A stretch of 64,000 bases of DNA from Methylobacterium durans (GCF_003173715.1 NZ_CP029550.1:868001-932000); one strand, 5' to 3'; positions 48,301 to 58,047 are shown, counted from the stretch's first letter. Translations and numbers: made by a program. The notes: generated by a model not told the origin, from the sequence alone.

Positions 48301-50494
48301 CGGGTGTGTGGACGAGGATGCGTTCCAACTGTCTGAGATGAAGCACGCCGCGTGCGACCCGGTCGCGGTCGATATGGTCGAGGAACGCGGTCGCGTGCAG
48401 TTCCAGAATAACCGGCGATCGTCGCTGCAACTCTGCGAGCCGTCCTGCCGAAGAGCCAAGGATATCGAACAGCGAGGCTTGATGCTGGACAAGGATTGCG
48501 TCGAAACTGCCAGCTTCAACAAAATCGAGCGCGCGTGACAGATCTTCCGTCGGTGAGATCGAATACAGCGGAAGGATGTTGTCAGAAGCAGCGGCGCGCG
48601 AGTCAGTGACATAGATGATCTCGAAAGCACCGCCACTAAAATTTGTCAACAAATCCTTAGTGTACTCTGCAATGCCGCAATGACTTGCCCAACTCGAGAT
48701 CAGGGCGAGCCGCAGCGGCGCAGCCGTTACGTTCCGGTTTCGAAGCAGGTCTCGGATGTATGAGTCCACGCACCGTGCACTAGCCGATCGATTATAGATC
48801 GAGCGCACGAGCTCCTTCCCATTCTGAATGGTCGTCCGGATATCTTGACCACCAACGGACCCCTCGAGGCCGGGAAGGCAGCTGGCCTGCCCTTGCTGCC
48901 AGGCGCTGAGAAACTCGCGCATCATACGGCGTAGGTCGCGCGCGTTGGGGTCGACCCATAGCGAACCAACCTCTCGAAAATGACTTTCCGCCGGAGCGAA
49001 ATCGTAGTCGAGGCACCAACCGGTCTGCGCGGTCAGGAAATCCGTGTGGGCGCCGTAACCGGTGGCGATCACGGGACGGCCGCTCAGCATCGCCTCTGCG
49101 GCGGGGAGGTTGAAGCCCTCGCCGCGCGTCGGCAGGACCACGACATCGCTCGCCCTGTACAGATCGGCGAGTTCCCGTTCGGTCAAAAAGCTCTCGTCCA
49201 CCTCGACCGGCGCCGCATCGGGATGCGTTTCCCGGAAGTGTGCGATCTGATCGGCGACATCGTTGTGGATGTTGGCGAAGGTCTTGATCAGCAGTTCGAC
49301 CGGCTCGTCGTGCGTGAACTCGGCGAAATAGGCCGCCAACAGAACGTCGACCCCTTTCCGCGGGAAGGCCGACGAAACGTGGAGGAAGCGCATACGCTGC
49401 CGCGCGGGCGCCGCTGACGCCCCGATCGCGGGCGCGTCCTGCGGGGGCTCCGCCGACGACTCCTGGTAGGCGCTGCCGACGCCGAGCGGGACAACCCGGA
49501 TCGGCAACTTGCAGCCGGAATCGCGCAGCACCTTCCGGACGAAGTTGCTGGCCACGATCAGCGCGTCGAAATTCTCGTTCAGATGCGCGATGTGCTCGTG
49601 CGGAACGAGCGACTCCTCCCAGAAGAACATCGCGACGCGCAGCCGCGCCTCGCGCTCGTCCTTGATGAGGGGATAGTGTTGGCACAAAGAGACGTGCTCG
49701 GCGTCGTCGGGCGGCGTATCGCTCCACGGCTGCAGCATGCCCTCGATGCGGCGTGTCTCGGGGGATTCGAAGGCGATGGAGGGCGCCTCGATCTTCGCCC
49801 CATGGACATGATTGACGCGGATCGCAGCCCCGAGGTCGGACAGCCCGAGGGCCAGATCGCGGTTGACGCCCGACAAGCTGTAATGCCCGTCGATATGCCC
49901 GACGATCCGGATGGAGAGCGGCTCCCGCGCAGCCTCGGCCCCGGCCGGGCTGCGCGGCGGACAGAGATCGAGCGCGCGAGGTCGCTGCGGCAGCCAAGCC
50001 CGATCGTCGGCGAGCCCGGTGTGGCTGTCCGCCGGATCCGTCTGAACCGTGTCCTGCGCGCCATTCCGCTTGCGGCGAAACCAGCGGTTGTGCAGGCCGA
50101 AGAACGAAAGCAGCGTCGCCGATCTGCGCAGGGAACCGCGCCTGAACTGGCCCTGCACTGTGGGCCCGGCCGCGCTCTCGAGCCTCCCGAGCAAGCGCGC
50201 CGGCCAGCCGAGGACCCAGATCTCGACTGCGGATGACGGTTCGCTCGCGAGCTTGGCCGGGTCGAGCGGGATGACGAAAGCGCAGTGGCCGTTGCGGCCG
50301 ACTTCGTCGGCCTCCAAGTCCTTTCGCCAGCGGTCCGCCGCGAAATGCCCGTAGTACCTACCGCCAATGAGGACGATGACGCCAAGGTCGAGATCGCTCT
50401 GCGCGAGCGTGACCCAACCGTGCAGCGCGCCGTCGCGATATCCGTCGAAGTGCCCCGTCAGATTCTGCGGCTTCCGGAGATCGGTGACGTTCAC
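45368..50494 (-). CDS. Giant three-domain glycosyltransferase
   Basis: A 1708-residue cytoplasmic protein from GTG at 50494, preceded by GAGAGGA. Residues 1-130 are a small beta-rich region (HFDGYRDGALHGWVTLAQSD). GT-B domain 1 (about 193-560) has HVSSAFPRKGVDVLLAAYFA and RGEGFNLPAAEAMLSGRPVI. GT-B domain 2 (about 593-975) has ISSWASHCGIAEYTKDLL and a weaker second motif, RSTGESASAAVRIALGTGRP. After an unassigned stretch (about 980-1360), a GT-A/GT2 domain (about 1366-1600) has LSVCVSTYNRADWLSKTLPL, VVDNASTDHTPQVM and WILGDDDLV. It could add three linkages in one assembly line. Acceptor and sugars are unknown. Confidence 0.85.
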   Translation of the reverse strand: MNVTDLRKPQNLTGHFDGYRDGALHGWVTLAQSDLDLGVIVLIGGRYYGHFAADRWRKDLEADEVGRNGHCAFVIPLDPAKLASEPSSAVEIWVLGWPARLLGRLESAAGPTVQGQFRRGSLRRSATLLSFFGLHNRWFRRKRNGAQDTVQTDPADSHTGLADDRAWLPQRPRALDLCPPRSPAGAEAAREPLSIRIVGHIDGHYSLSGVNRDLALGLSDLGAAIRVNHVHGAKIEAPSIAFESPETRRIEGMLQPWSDTPPDDAEHVSLCQHYPLIKDEREARLRVAMFFWEESLVPHEHIAHLNENFDALIVASNFVRKVLRDSGCKLPIRVVPLGVGSAYQESSAEPPQDAPAIGASAAPARQRMRFLHVSSAFPRKGVDVLLAAYFAEFTHDEPVELLIKTFANIHNDVADQIAHFRETHPDAAPVEVDESFLTERELADLYRASDVVVLPTRGEGFNLPAAEAMLSGRPVIATGYGAHTDFLTAQTGWCLDYDFAPAESHFREVGSLWVDPNARDLRRMMREFLSAWQQGQASCLPGLEGSVGGQDIRTTIQNGKELVRSIYNRSASARCVDSYIRDLLRNRNVTAAPLRLALISSWASHCGIAEYTKDLLTNFSGGAFEIIYVTDSRAAASDNILPLYSISPTEDLSRALDFVEAGSFDAILVQHQASLFDILGSSAGRLAELQRRSPVILELHATAFLDHIDRDRVARGVLHLRQLERILVHTPADLTRLKRLGLIENVALFPLGIHVRHDDGYGRADALLARRAMARSLAAVGGATLSERNREEIAARLQDGTFWMASFGFLLPHKGLAELIEAVKLLHDADQTGVRLLLACATLDERSERVGDDLRALIDRLGLSTAVVLVTDFLTVDEASTLLSSADLLTFVYRSTGESASAAVRIALGTGRPVLTTPEPIFNDIRGFTHRTANETSEAIAAAILPLIEDRQALNQFYDDQQKWLSHHTWDRLSTRLANMIVGACADRDLASKPLSRRSQGVPSTASLAADEPLCPPGIPYPRTGRARSWLRRDFRLEPVAEPRTLPADAFDGTTRSATGIPVSWNSRTLALEVMDADGNSRLLHLVPEFRTTLNEAWLTVADTALFEVPERERPALFQYARRHQIRSLLTLTEADGRTGPWAFLADVVQASSADLRDRWRDALAGGSASVDAGRHLPQIHLADGDGAALQREACTLRGLAVQVGRGIQSPLLDALREEALDMDRRLVSSPIHFGADPNRQWVLASLSSEEESMPSRPGQRVAVLMDGAAVAACEASSRRLERLIGEAAMFVFEHPEDYARFFATLCATDHPIALVRGRSVLLEADEDGSGLVDRFCRIFREMYPLRLRELAAVAPDIERPPLARNPVRLSVCVSTYNRADWLSKTLPLLAQDLSAHRDQVEFLVVDNASTDHTPQVMQELAAAYDIKSVRNAENVGMLGNLAVTAQLAAGDFVWILGDDDLVKLGTTALILNAIEAHPRSELVYINYAYTYFDRPSDLSDVDGLLESATPIATETPAAFHDEIREFAANNENFFTAIYACVFRRDQALAAYSQYTSAPPFSDMASCIPTTKHVLEQMLDRPGYWIGSNQIVVNMNVSWMRYAPVWHIERLPETYDLAEAMGVPADALRRYRISNVGQATHFVREGFGEDDQVRNLLSLPRYVERLKRLGNFKDRSADLFANYDQALQRGSRFGDDPTTGTLRAIYRL

Positions 50495-50573
50495 GCTGAA
50501 AAATCCTCTCGGGTCGGGCGGACCATATCCAAATTGACCTGTACTGCCCGGCGACGGCCGGGCCGAGGGTCGT

Positions 50574-51410
50574 TCAGAGCGTCGGGGGTGCCGCGAGCGC
50601 CTTGTAGCGGCGTGCGAGCTCGGATCCCATGGAGCGGTCCCACAGATCGAGCGCGGCGATGACCCGTTTGGGCCGCTCCGTCAGAAAGTGATGGAGCACG
50701 GCGGCGGTCGCGATCGTCCGCGGCTCCAGTCTGCTGGTGCGCCAGAGGTCGTTGGCCTCGAACAGGACGGCCGAGGGGGTCGGGTCGAAGCCGCGCGCGG
50801 CGCCCGGATCGAGATGGATCGGCTCGGGACCGTGGCCTGCGCGAGGCGGGAGACGGCTGACGGCCGCCGCCCACCAGTCCTCGTAGCTGTTCCGGAACGT
50901 CGGCCGCGACGATCGCGCCCCGGCAAGCCGCCAGCTGTCGAGGAGCACGAGCGTCGTCCGGCTGGAATCGGATTGGGGGGTGAGGTCATCCGGAAGGAGG
51001 ACGGCGATATCCTGCTCACCCGCAACGGTGCTGGATTCGATCCGGATCGCGGATGTCGCGGTCAGCCGCTCAAGAAGTCCTGCCGGCAGGAGAGCCTCCA
51101 CCCCCTGGCGAAGGCCGATGGAAACCGGCTCGGCGACGATCTCGCTCAGCAGTTCGGACATGTGTGCGTCGATGCGGGCACGCGCGCGCCGCAATATCGC
51201 GAAGGCGTCGCTCTTGCGCTGCAGCTCTGCGCGCTGCTGTCGCCGCGCTGTGACAGCGGCGGCCTCCGCCGATTGCGCGATCTCCGCTCGGACGACCGCG
51301 TCGCCCTTCTCGACGAGCCGCACCTCCCAATTTCGCAACTCGTCGTCGGAGGGCAGACGCTCCAACTTCTCAAGGTAGATGGCTTCGAGCGTTGCGCTCT
51401 GCTGAGACAT
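50574..51410 (-). CDS. Hypothetical protein with a DUF4214-like start
   Basis: A 278-residue soluble protein without a clear family. Near the start LEAIYLEKLERLPSDDELRN-W resembles the first helix of a DUF4214 unit. A helical, Arg-rich stretch follows (about 40-90), then a region without known motifs (TLVLLDSWRLAGARSSRPTF). It starts with ATG at 51410; a GTG at 51422 is also possible. It lies 79 bp upstream of the triple glycosyltransferase gene on the same strand and so probably serves the same glycan pathway. Confidence 0.6.
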   Translation of the reverse strand: MSQQSATLEAIYLEKLERLPSDDELRNWEVRLVEKGDAVVRAEIAQSAEAAAVTARRQQRAELQRKSDAFAILRRARARIDAHMSELLSEIVAEPVSIGLRQGVEALLPAGLLERLTATSAIRIESSTVAGEQDIAVLLPDDLTPQSDSSRTTLVLLDSWRLAGARSSRPTFRNSYEDWWAAAVSRLPPRAGHGPEPIHLDPGAARGFDPTPSAVLFEANDLWRTSRLEPRTIATAAVLHHFLTERPKRVIAALDLWDRSMGSELARRYKALAAPPTL

Positions 51411-51741
51411 CGGTGCCGTCACTCTTGCTCGTCACAAACGTGCGATCAGACCCTGCCAACATCGGTGCGGTCAGGACGCCTGCCTCGCGAGCCGGTCGCG
51501 CGCATCGGTTCGGCTCGATCTCGACAGGCGGTGCTCGACGATGCAATGTCTGCCACAACTCAGGGGGGTGTCTTAATGGCCTCGCCCCGCGCACCGCAAG
51601 TGCGCAACCGGAGAAGCACCACCGGCGGCTCCACGGTGCGCATGGGTGGGCCGACCCTCACGCCGCGGCCCGCGCATCCGCTCCTATCGCGGCCCTCGGC
51701 ATCTCATACCGGCCCAAAGCGGGCCCCGTAGGCGTCGGCGA

Positions 51742-52749
51742 TCAGCCGGTTCCATGCCTGCCCGGCGGTGCGGGGGCGTAGCGTTGCCGGAGCGGCGCGA
51801 GGACCGAGGGACCGGTCCGCGCGATCTCCGGAAGCGACCGATCGTCGACGCAGACGGACGGACGTACCTCGCGCAGGTTTCGGAACATGGATGAGCCGCT
51901 CACCGCGACGGTGCGCCCGGAGGCCAGGGCGTAATCGATGCAGCTCGAGATGCCGCGCCCGGAGACGTCGTCGTACAGGAAGGCATTGAGGTCGTTGCTC
52001 GCAAGGAACCCGAGCAATCCCTCCTCGTCAAAGAAGTCATGCGTGAATTCGACGCCGATGCCGGGCTTGGTCACCGCTTTCCGACAATCGGAGATGATGT
52101 TCGCCAGGGCTGAATCCTCGATCATGCCCGGCAGGTCGTGCGCTGGGATGTTGATCCGGATCCGCGCTGTATCGAATTGCGCGTTCACGACATGGCAGAG
52201 CCGGTCGAACCCCTTGCCGGCCGTCGCGAAGCCGAACGAGCCGACCGTGAAAATGGGGTTCTCGACCCGTACCGCTGCAGGACCATCCGGGATGAAGCGT
52301 GGGGCGGCGATCACCCGCGGATTTGTCGTCACCAGGGTCGGATCGGCGCAGATCAAGAAGTCGAACGGGGCCGGATCGATACCGTGTGCGCTGGCCTCGT
52401 TCCCCTCGTGCCAGATCGCGTAAGTCGCGACCGCGTCGCCGCAGAGCCGCTCCTCGGCCGCCCAGGCGAGAGTCGCGGGATGGTGGTTGAACAGCACAAG
52501 CCGCGGGCGCGCGGAACCGAGAAGCGCGGCGAATTCCTCACGTGAGCCGCTTTCACAGTAATGCCAGGTCAGGGTCGTACCGGTCGTAGCCAGCGCATCG
52601 AACAGACGCCGACCGAACTGGTAGACGCCGCAGCGTTCCCCGGAATGATTGACGAACAGGCAGTCGATCGATCGCTGGGCTCGCGGTTGTTCCGATCCGC
52701 AAGCCCAGCGCCGAATGCGTTCGATGTAGCGCGGCAGGCGCAACGTCAC
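51742..52749 (-). CDS. GT-B-like glycosyltransferase
   Basis: A 335-residue protein with the N-terminal half of a glycosyltransferase (CLFVNHSGERCGVYQFGRRL) and a C-terminal half reading FTVGSFGFATAGKGFDRLCH and NAFLYDDVSGRGISSCIDYA, then LASGRTVAVSGSSMFRN. The S-C-I-D-Y-A-L-A-S-G stretch takes the place of the usual E-x7-E motif. Catalytic activity is therefore less certain than in the neighbours. It is divergent from the tandem-repeat DUF4214 gene. Confidence 0.7.
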   Translation of the reverse strand: MTLRLPRYIERIRRWACGSEQPRAQRSIDCLFVNHSGERCGVYQFGRRLFDALATTGTTLTWHYCESGSREEFAALLGSARPRLVLFNHHPATLAWAAEERLCGDAVATYAIWHEGNEASAHGIDPAPFDFLICADPTLVTTNPRVIAAPRFIPDGPAAVRVENPIFTVGSFGFATAGKGFDRLCHVVNAQFDTARIRINIPAHDLPGMIEDSALANIISDCRKAVTKPGIGVEFTHDFFDEEGLLGFLASNDLNAFLYDDVSGRGISSCIDYALASGRTVAVSGSSMFRNLREVRPSVCVDDRSLPEIARTGPSVLAPLRQRYAPAPPGRHGTG

Positions 52750-52933
52750 GTCGGACTCGGCCTCGATTGAACGCGTCGCGGATGGTCAGGCTCCGGACGT
52801 CTCCGGCTCCGATCGGATCAGTCATCTGGACTAGCCTAGCGGGCGCAAGTCGGTCAAATTTCCGATTCGTGGATTGCCGCACGTTTCGGTCAACAATCAC
52901 GAAGGAAGACGGTGTGGCAGAGGATTTTTTCTG

Positions 52934-54307
52934 ATGCGTCGTGGTGAGCTCTCCAGATCCGATAGCTGGGCCAGGGCGGTCCGATCGCCGGTTAGATGGG
53001 CCGCGAGGGCCATCAAGCGCCGGGCGCGGCGGTGGGTGGCGGGCGATCTCGTCCGCGCCACGTACGGTGCGCTCCTCGGCCGCGTGCCGGACCCGCACGG
53101 CCTCGCCCACGGCCGGCAGATTCTTGCGGGCGAGGCGGGCCTGCAGGGGCTCATCGCCGAGCTTCTCGACAGCCAGGAGTTCCGCGACCGTGCCGAGGCC
53201 GAGCGGCGCGAAGCCGAGGCGCCCGAGAGCGTGACGCGCCTGTTCCGCCTGCTCCTCCAGCGCGAGCCCGAGCCGCAGGCCCTCGCCCATTTCGCCGATC
53301 TCGCCACGCGCGCCTCGCCCGAGGCCGTGCTCGCGGAGCTGATCGAGAGCCCCGAATTCCTCGGGCGCGTGCTCCTCCTGCACCATGCGAACGTGGTTGC
53401 GGCGTCCTACCGCGCGCTCCTCGGCCGCGTGCCGGACCCGCACGGCCTCGCCCACGGCCGGCAGATTCTTGCGGGCGAGGCGGGCCTGCAGGGGCTCATC
53501 GCCGAGCTTCTCGACAGCCAGGAGTTCCGCGACCGTGCCGAGGCCGAGCGGCGCGAAGCCGAGGCGCCCGAGAGCGTGACGCGCCTGTTCCGCCTGCTCC
53601 TCCAGCGCGAGCCCGAGCCGCAGGCCCTCGCCCATTTCGCCGATCTCGCCACGCGCGCCTCGCCCGAGGCCGTGCTCGCGGAGCTGATCGAGAGCCCCGA
53701 ATTCCTCGGGCGCGTGCTCCTCCTGCACCATGCGAACGTGGTCGCGGCGTCCTACCGCGCGCTCCTCGGCCGCGTGCCGGACCCGCACGGCCTCGCCCAC
53801 GGCCGGCAGATTCTTGCGGGCGAGGCGGGCCTGCAGGGGCTCATCGCCGAGCTTCTCGACAGCCAGGAGTTCCGCGACCGTGCCGAGGCCGAGCGGCGCG
53901 AAGCCGAGGCGCCCGAGAGCGTGACGCGCCTGTTCCGCCTGCTCCTCCAGCGCGAGCCCGAGCCGCAGGCCCTCGCCCATTTCGCCGATCTCGCCACGCG
54001 CGCCTCGCCCGAGGCCGTGCTCGCGGAGCTGATCGAGAGCCCCGAATTCCTCGGGCGCGTGCGCGACCGCCTCCCCGCGTGGGGACAGCCCGCGGACAGC
54101 GGCCCTCCGCCCGTTCTGCGCGACCTGGCGGAAGTCGTGTCCATGATCCAGGATTTCGTGTCCGCGCGTCTCTTTGCCTCCGGATCTCGGCTGCAGCTCG
54201 GCGGTCCGGTGGCGCCGAGCACCGAGCCCGCCGCCCTCAAGGCTGCCGCGCGCGCGCTCCTGATGTCGGCCACCCTCTGCCCGAGTCTGGACGGATCCGT
54301 CAGATGA
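52934..54307 (+). CDS. DUF4214 protein with three near-identical tandem units
   Basis: A 457-residue protein. After a basic N-terminus (SPVRWAARAIKRRARRWVAG) come three tandem copies of a 115-residue unit. Each unit holds two DUF4214-type motifs: YRALLGRVPDPHGLAHGRQI with LIAELLDSQEFRDRA, and LFRLLLQREPEPQALAHFAD with LAELIESPEFLGRV. A 70-residue tail without repeats follows. The start is uncertain: ATG at 52934 or TTG at 52874. Its stop overlaps the ATG of the next glycosyltransferase by 4 bp, so the two are coupled. No signal peptide is seen; the function is unknown. Confidence 0.75.
   Translation: MRRGELSRSDSWARAVRSPVRWAARAIKRRARRWVAGDLVRATYGALLGRVPDPHGLAHGRQILAGEAGLQGLIAELLDSQEFRDRAEAERREAEAPESVTRLFRLLLQREPEPQALAHFADLATRASPEAVLAELIESPEFLGRVLLLHHANVVAASYRALLGRVPDPHGLAHGRQILAGEAGLQGLIAELLDSQEFRDRAEAERREAEAPESVTRLFRLLLQREPEPQALAHFADLATRASPEAVLAELIESPEFLGRVLLLHHANVVAASYRALLGRVPDPHGLAHGRQILAGEAGLQGLIAELLDSQEFRDRAEAERREAEAPESVTRLFRLLLQREPEPQALAHFADLATRASPEAVLAELIESPEFLGRVRDRLPAWGQPADSGPPPVLRDLAEVVSMIQDFVSARLFASGSRLQLGGPVAPSTEPAALKAAARALLMSATLCPSLDGSVR
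53069..54061 (+). repeat. Three tandem 345-bp repeats inside the DUF4214 gene
   Basis: Units run 53069-53413, 53414-53758 and 53759-54061, the third lacking its last part. The period is exactly 345 bp, which keeps the frame. The only difference I see between copies 1 and 2 is GTGGTTGC versus GTGGTCGC near the unit end. Such identity at silent positions means very recent duplication or active homogenisation. Confidence 0.9.
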
Positions 54308-56642
54308 GCGAGGTGCCGCCTTTTCCGGCATCGCGCCCCACGCCCGCCCGGATCCTGGTCGACGCGCGCGCGCTTCAAGAGCCTGCCTCGCAGGCGAGCC
54401 TGTCGGCCCTGCACGGGCGCATCGTTCTGTCGGCGCTCGGGGCGCATGGCTGGCAAGGACCGGCGCCGCGTATGGTCGCGCTCGTCGACGCGTCTCTGCC
54501 TCCCCTCGCCGGCGACAGCGCCTCGGTGTTCGACGAGACGTCGCCGATGCCGCAGCAGGTCGCCGGCGACGGTGCCTGGCTCATTGCCCTGTCACCGATG
54601 ATCCATGATCCGCTCTGGCTGCAGAGCCTGATCCGGGACGCCCGGATTCGCACGATCGCGCTGTGCACCGATGTCTCAATCCTCTCGGACCCGGAGCGTC
54701 TTCACGATCAGGTCGCGCGCGCGCGCACCCTCGCCGCCGTCGCGTGGCTGGCAGCCTACGATTGCGTCGCGACGCTGTCCTCCGACGCCAAGGCGCTGCT
54801 GGCGCAGGCTCTCGGCCCCCGGGTCCCGCCGCGTTCGCCGCTGGGACGGCGCCGCGGGCAACGTTTATCGCCGAACCCGGGCGCGCGCCGCGGCCCCGCT
54901 CAGATCGCGGCGGCATCTTGGCTCTCGGTGCCGGCGACCCGCTCGGTTGCATCGAGACGCTTCTGCGGGCGCACGCACGGGCGACCGCGCTTCATTCGCC
55001 GCCCGTACCGCTGATCTTCCGGGAGAAGCTCACCTGGGGGCGGCGGGCAGATCTGCGCACTACCTACGCGCGGGCCGGTGGGCAGCCGCTCAACCTCGTC
55101 TTCCACGCCGCCGAGCCGACGCGCGAGGACCTCGACGCCGCCATTCTCACGGTTCCCTGCGGGAGTGGAGACCGGTCTCTTCTCGAGACGCTGGAAAGCG
55201 CGGCCTCAGGAACTCCCGTCATCACGCCGGATTATCCGACTCTCCGAGAGGTGATCGGTCCGGACGCGCACCGGTTCGCGCCGGACCGGCCCGACGCGCT
55301 TCAGGCCCTCCTCGAGCGGGCGGTACAGGAACGCGATTCCTGGGAAAGGCTGCGGGACGCGCAGAGCGAGATGGTGCAGCCATTCACCGCGGACGCCCTC
55401 GCGCATCGCGTCGTGGAGGGCATCATCGGCGCGACGCGCGCACCGCTCTCCGCTTCTTCCCGCATCGGTTTCGCGCGCCCGCAGATCGCCGTGCTGACGC
55501 CGCTGCCACCGTCCCGATCCGGCGTGGCCGATTATTCGGCGGCGACCCTGGCCGCTCTCGCAGACCACGCCGATGTTCACGTCTTCACCGATACGGTCTC
55601 GCCCCGGACGAGCCGAGCCTACCGGTCCGTCAGCCCGGTCAGCCAAACCTACGTGATGCGGGGTCAGTTCGACGCCGTGATCTCCGTCCTCGGCAATTCC
55701 AGCTATCACCTCTCAATCTACCGGTATCTCCTGGAGCGCGGGGGCGCCGCCATCGCGCACGATGCGCGCATGCTCCATTTCTACCTCGGCTGTCTCGGTC
55801 TAGAGCGAACCCTGCAGGTGGCGCGCGCCGAGGGAGAGGGCGGTGCGGACGCGGCGGCTGTCGCGACCTGGATGCAGAACCAGGACGCGCTGCCCATCCT
55901 GTTCCTCTCCGAGATCGCCGCTGCCGCCGATCCGCTGTTCGTGCATTCGCGCCTGACGGCGGATCTCATCGGGCGGCACTATCGCGCCACGCCCTTCGTG
56001 CTGCCCTTCGCCCAGTACCGGAAGACGCCCGCGCCGGAGAAGCGGCGCCGCGCGGCAGATGCGCCCGTCGCGCTGGTGACTTTCGGCTACGTTAGTGACG
56101 ACAAGGCGCCCGATCGGATCATCGCGGCGGTCGAGATGCTGCGCCGCTGGGGGATCGGCGCGCACCTGACCTTCTGCGGCTACGCCGAGCCGGCGCTCCG
56201 CGACAGGATGAGATCGCTCGCAGCGGATCTCGGCGTCGGCGATGCCGTAGAGGTCTCGGACACATTCGTGAGCGAGGACGCCTACCGGCTGAGATTGGAG
56301 GAGGCCGACATCGGCATCCAGTTGCGCACCTACAAGATGGGCGGCCTGTCCGGCGCGTTGAGTGATTGCATCTCCGCGGCCTTGCCCACGGTCGCGAACG
56401 CGCACCTCGCGCAGGCCATGGAGGCGCCGGGCTTCGTCCGTGCCATTCCGGACACGAACACGCCCGTCGACATCGCCGAGGCCGTGCTCGGGATCCTCCA
56501 GGCCGGCGATCACACGCACCGCCCGCTCCAAGCGGCGCGCGCCTACGCGGCCGACCATAGCTGCGACCGCTACGCGCGCCTCCTGCTCCAGGAACTCGGC
56601 TTCGATGTCGAGCGCCGGGACGCCGTCTCCTTCGTCGCGTAA
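54304..56642 (+). pseudogene. Two-domain glycosyltransferase, frameshifted
   Basis: A predicted 779-residue protein in two frames. Part one (MSEVPPFPASRPTPARILVD to AKALLAQALGPRVP) and part two (AAFAAGTAPRATFIAEPGR onward) join if one C is added in the runs at 54816-54820 or 54825-54827. Domain 1 ends with TVPCGSGDRSLLETLESAAS and TPVITPDYPTLREVI, a GT4-like C-terminal half. Domain 2 (from 55480) is a second GT-B enzyme: IAVLTPLPPSRSGVADYSAA, LVTFGYVSDDKAPDRIIAAV, then IQLRTYKMGGLSGALSDCIS. It is coupled to the DUF4214 gene upstream. It may be a sequence error or true decay. Confidence 0.7.
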
Positions 56643-56726
56643 ACATCGGCGGTCCGGCCGCGGCCGGATTCCCAATAGGGCCAGCGCGGTGACGGGGCGC
56701 GGACGCGCCCTCGAACCGGCCCTCTC

Positions 56727-56760
56727 AGGTTGACGATCCAGTTCAACCTGTAGCTATACA
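56727..56760 (+). promoter_or_regulatory. Candidate promoter with overlapping inverted repeat
   Basis: TTGACG at 56730-56735 and a -10 of TATACA (19-bp gap) or GCTATA (17-bp gap) lie upstream of the methyltransferase gene. An inverted repeat AGGTTGA-N9-TCAACCT (56727-56749) overlaps the -35 and could be an operator or a hairpin. Confidence 0.4.
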
Positions 56761-56804
56761 GGGCCCGAAACCAGTACGGCGCGAGCCCCACAGGAGGCCT
56801 GTTA

Positions 56805-58039
56805 ATGCGCGGATCCTACAAACGTATCGAGTCATGTCGCGTCAGCGGGTCGCCCAACCTGATCCCGGTTCTTCACCTCGGTCAGCAGGAGCTGACAGGC
56901 GTCTTCCCCGCGCCGGGAGAGGCCGTAACGGAAGGGCCCCTCGAACTGGTCTGGTGCCCGGATAGCGGGCTGCTGCAGCTCGCGCACACCTACGACGCGT
57001 CCGAGATGTACGGCGACAATTACGGCTATCGGTCCGGCCTCAACGCGTCGATGGTCAAGCATCTCACCCAAAAGATCGATTTTCTCGAGAAATTCGTCGA
57101 TCTGAAATCCGGCGACACGGTGCTCGACATCGGCTCGAACGACGCGACCTCCCTCAGGGCGTACCAGATCTCGGGTGTGCGGCGCATCGGCATCGACCCG
57201 ACGGGGGCGAAGTTCCGCCAGTACTATCCGGACGATGTCCAGCTCGTCTCGGACTTCTTCTCCGCGGCGAACTTCCGGAAGGCCAGCGACCGTCAGGCCA
57301 AGATCGTCACGTCGATCGCGATGTTCTACGATCTCGACGACCCGATCGCCTTCGCCCGCGACATCGCTTCGGTTCTCGCGCCCGACGGCGTCTGGCATTT
57401 CGAGCAGAGCTACATGCCGGCGATGCTCCGCACCGTGTCCTACGACACGATCTGCCACGAGCACCTCGAATACTACTCGCTGGGCGTCGTGCAGAAGATC
57501 CTCGATGCGGCGCAGCTCAAAGTGCTCGACGTGCAGATGAACGGCGTCAACGGCGGCAGCTTCGCCGTGACCGCTGCACCGCTGACCTCCCCGCACAAGG
57601 CGAACGACGCCGTGATCGAGTGGCTGCTCGGTCAGGAAGACCGCATGGGTCTCAACACTGTGCGGCCGTTCCGGGAGTTCGAGGACCGCGTGTTCCGGCA
57701 CAAGGCCGACCTGACCCGACTGTTGCGGGCGCTCGCCGCGGACGGCAAGAAGGTCCTCGGCTACGGGGCCTCGACGAAGGGTAACGTCACCCTGCAATTC
57801 TGCGGCATCACGGAGAAGGAAGTCTCGGCCATCGCGGAAGTGAACGCCGAGAAATTCGGGCGTGTCACCCCCGTACGCACATCCCGATCATCTCGGAGGC
57901 AGAGGCGCGGGCCATGAAGCCCGACTACTTCCTGGTCCTGCCCTGGCACTTCAAGGAAGGTATTTTGCAGCGCGAGCAGGAGTTCCGCGCCCAGGGCGGG
58001 AAGTTCATCTTCCCCTTCCCCGAGATCGAGATCATCTGA
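56805..58039 (+). pseudogene. Sugar C-methyltransferase (SAM-dependent), frameshifted near its end
   Basis: A predicted 411-residue enzyme with the three-part layout of NDP-sugar C-methyltransferases: an N-terminal Cys-bearing domain (ESCRVSGSPNLIPVLHLGQQ, LVWCPDSGLLQLAHTYDASE), a SAM fold (VLDIGSNDATSLRAYQISGV, then DGVWHFEQSYMPAMLRTVSY) and a C-terminal Rossmann-like part (GKKVLGYGASTKGNVTLQFC). After GRVTP the frame shifts near 57868-57873; one added base continues with THIPIISEAEARAMKPDYFL and FIFPFPEIEII. AGGAGG sits 8 bp before the ATG. It probably adds a methyl branch to a deoxysugar of this locus. Confidence 0.78.
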
Positions 58040-58047
58040 CGGAGCCT

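Noticed and set aside
53069..54061. CRISPR array
   Set aside because: The repeat is 345 bp long, has no spacers, and is coding throughout. No cas genes are in the window.
52553..54331. A 592-codon frame antisense to the tandem-repeat DUF4214 gene
   Set aside because: It stays open only because the three repeats on the other strand are identical. Its composition is antisense-like and it has no family match.
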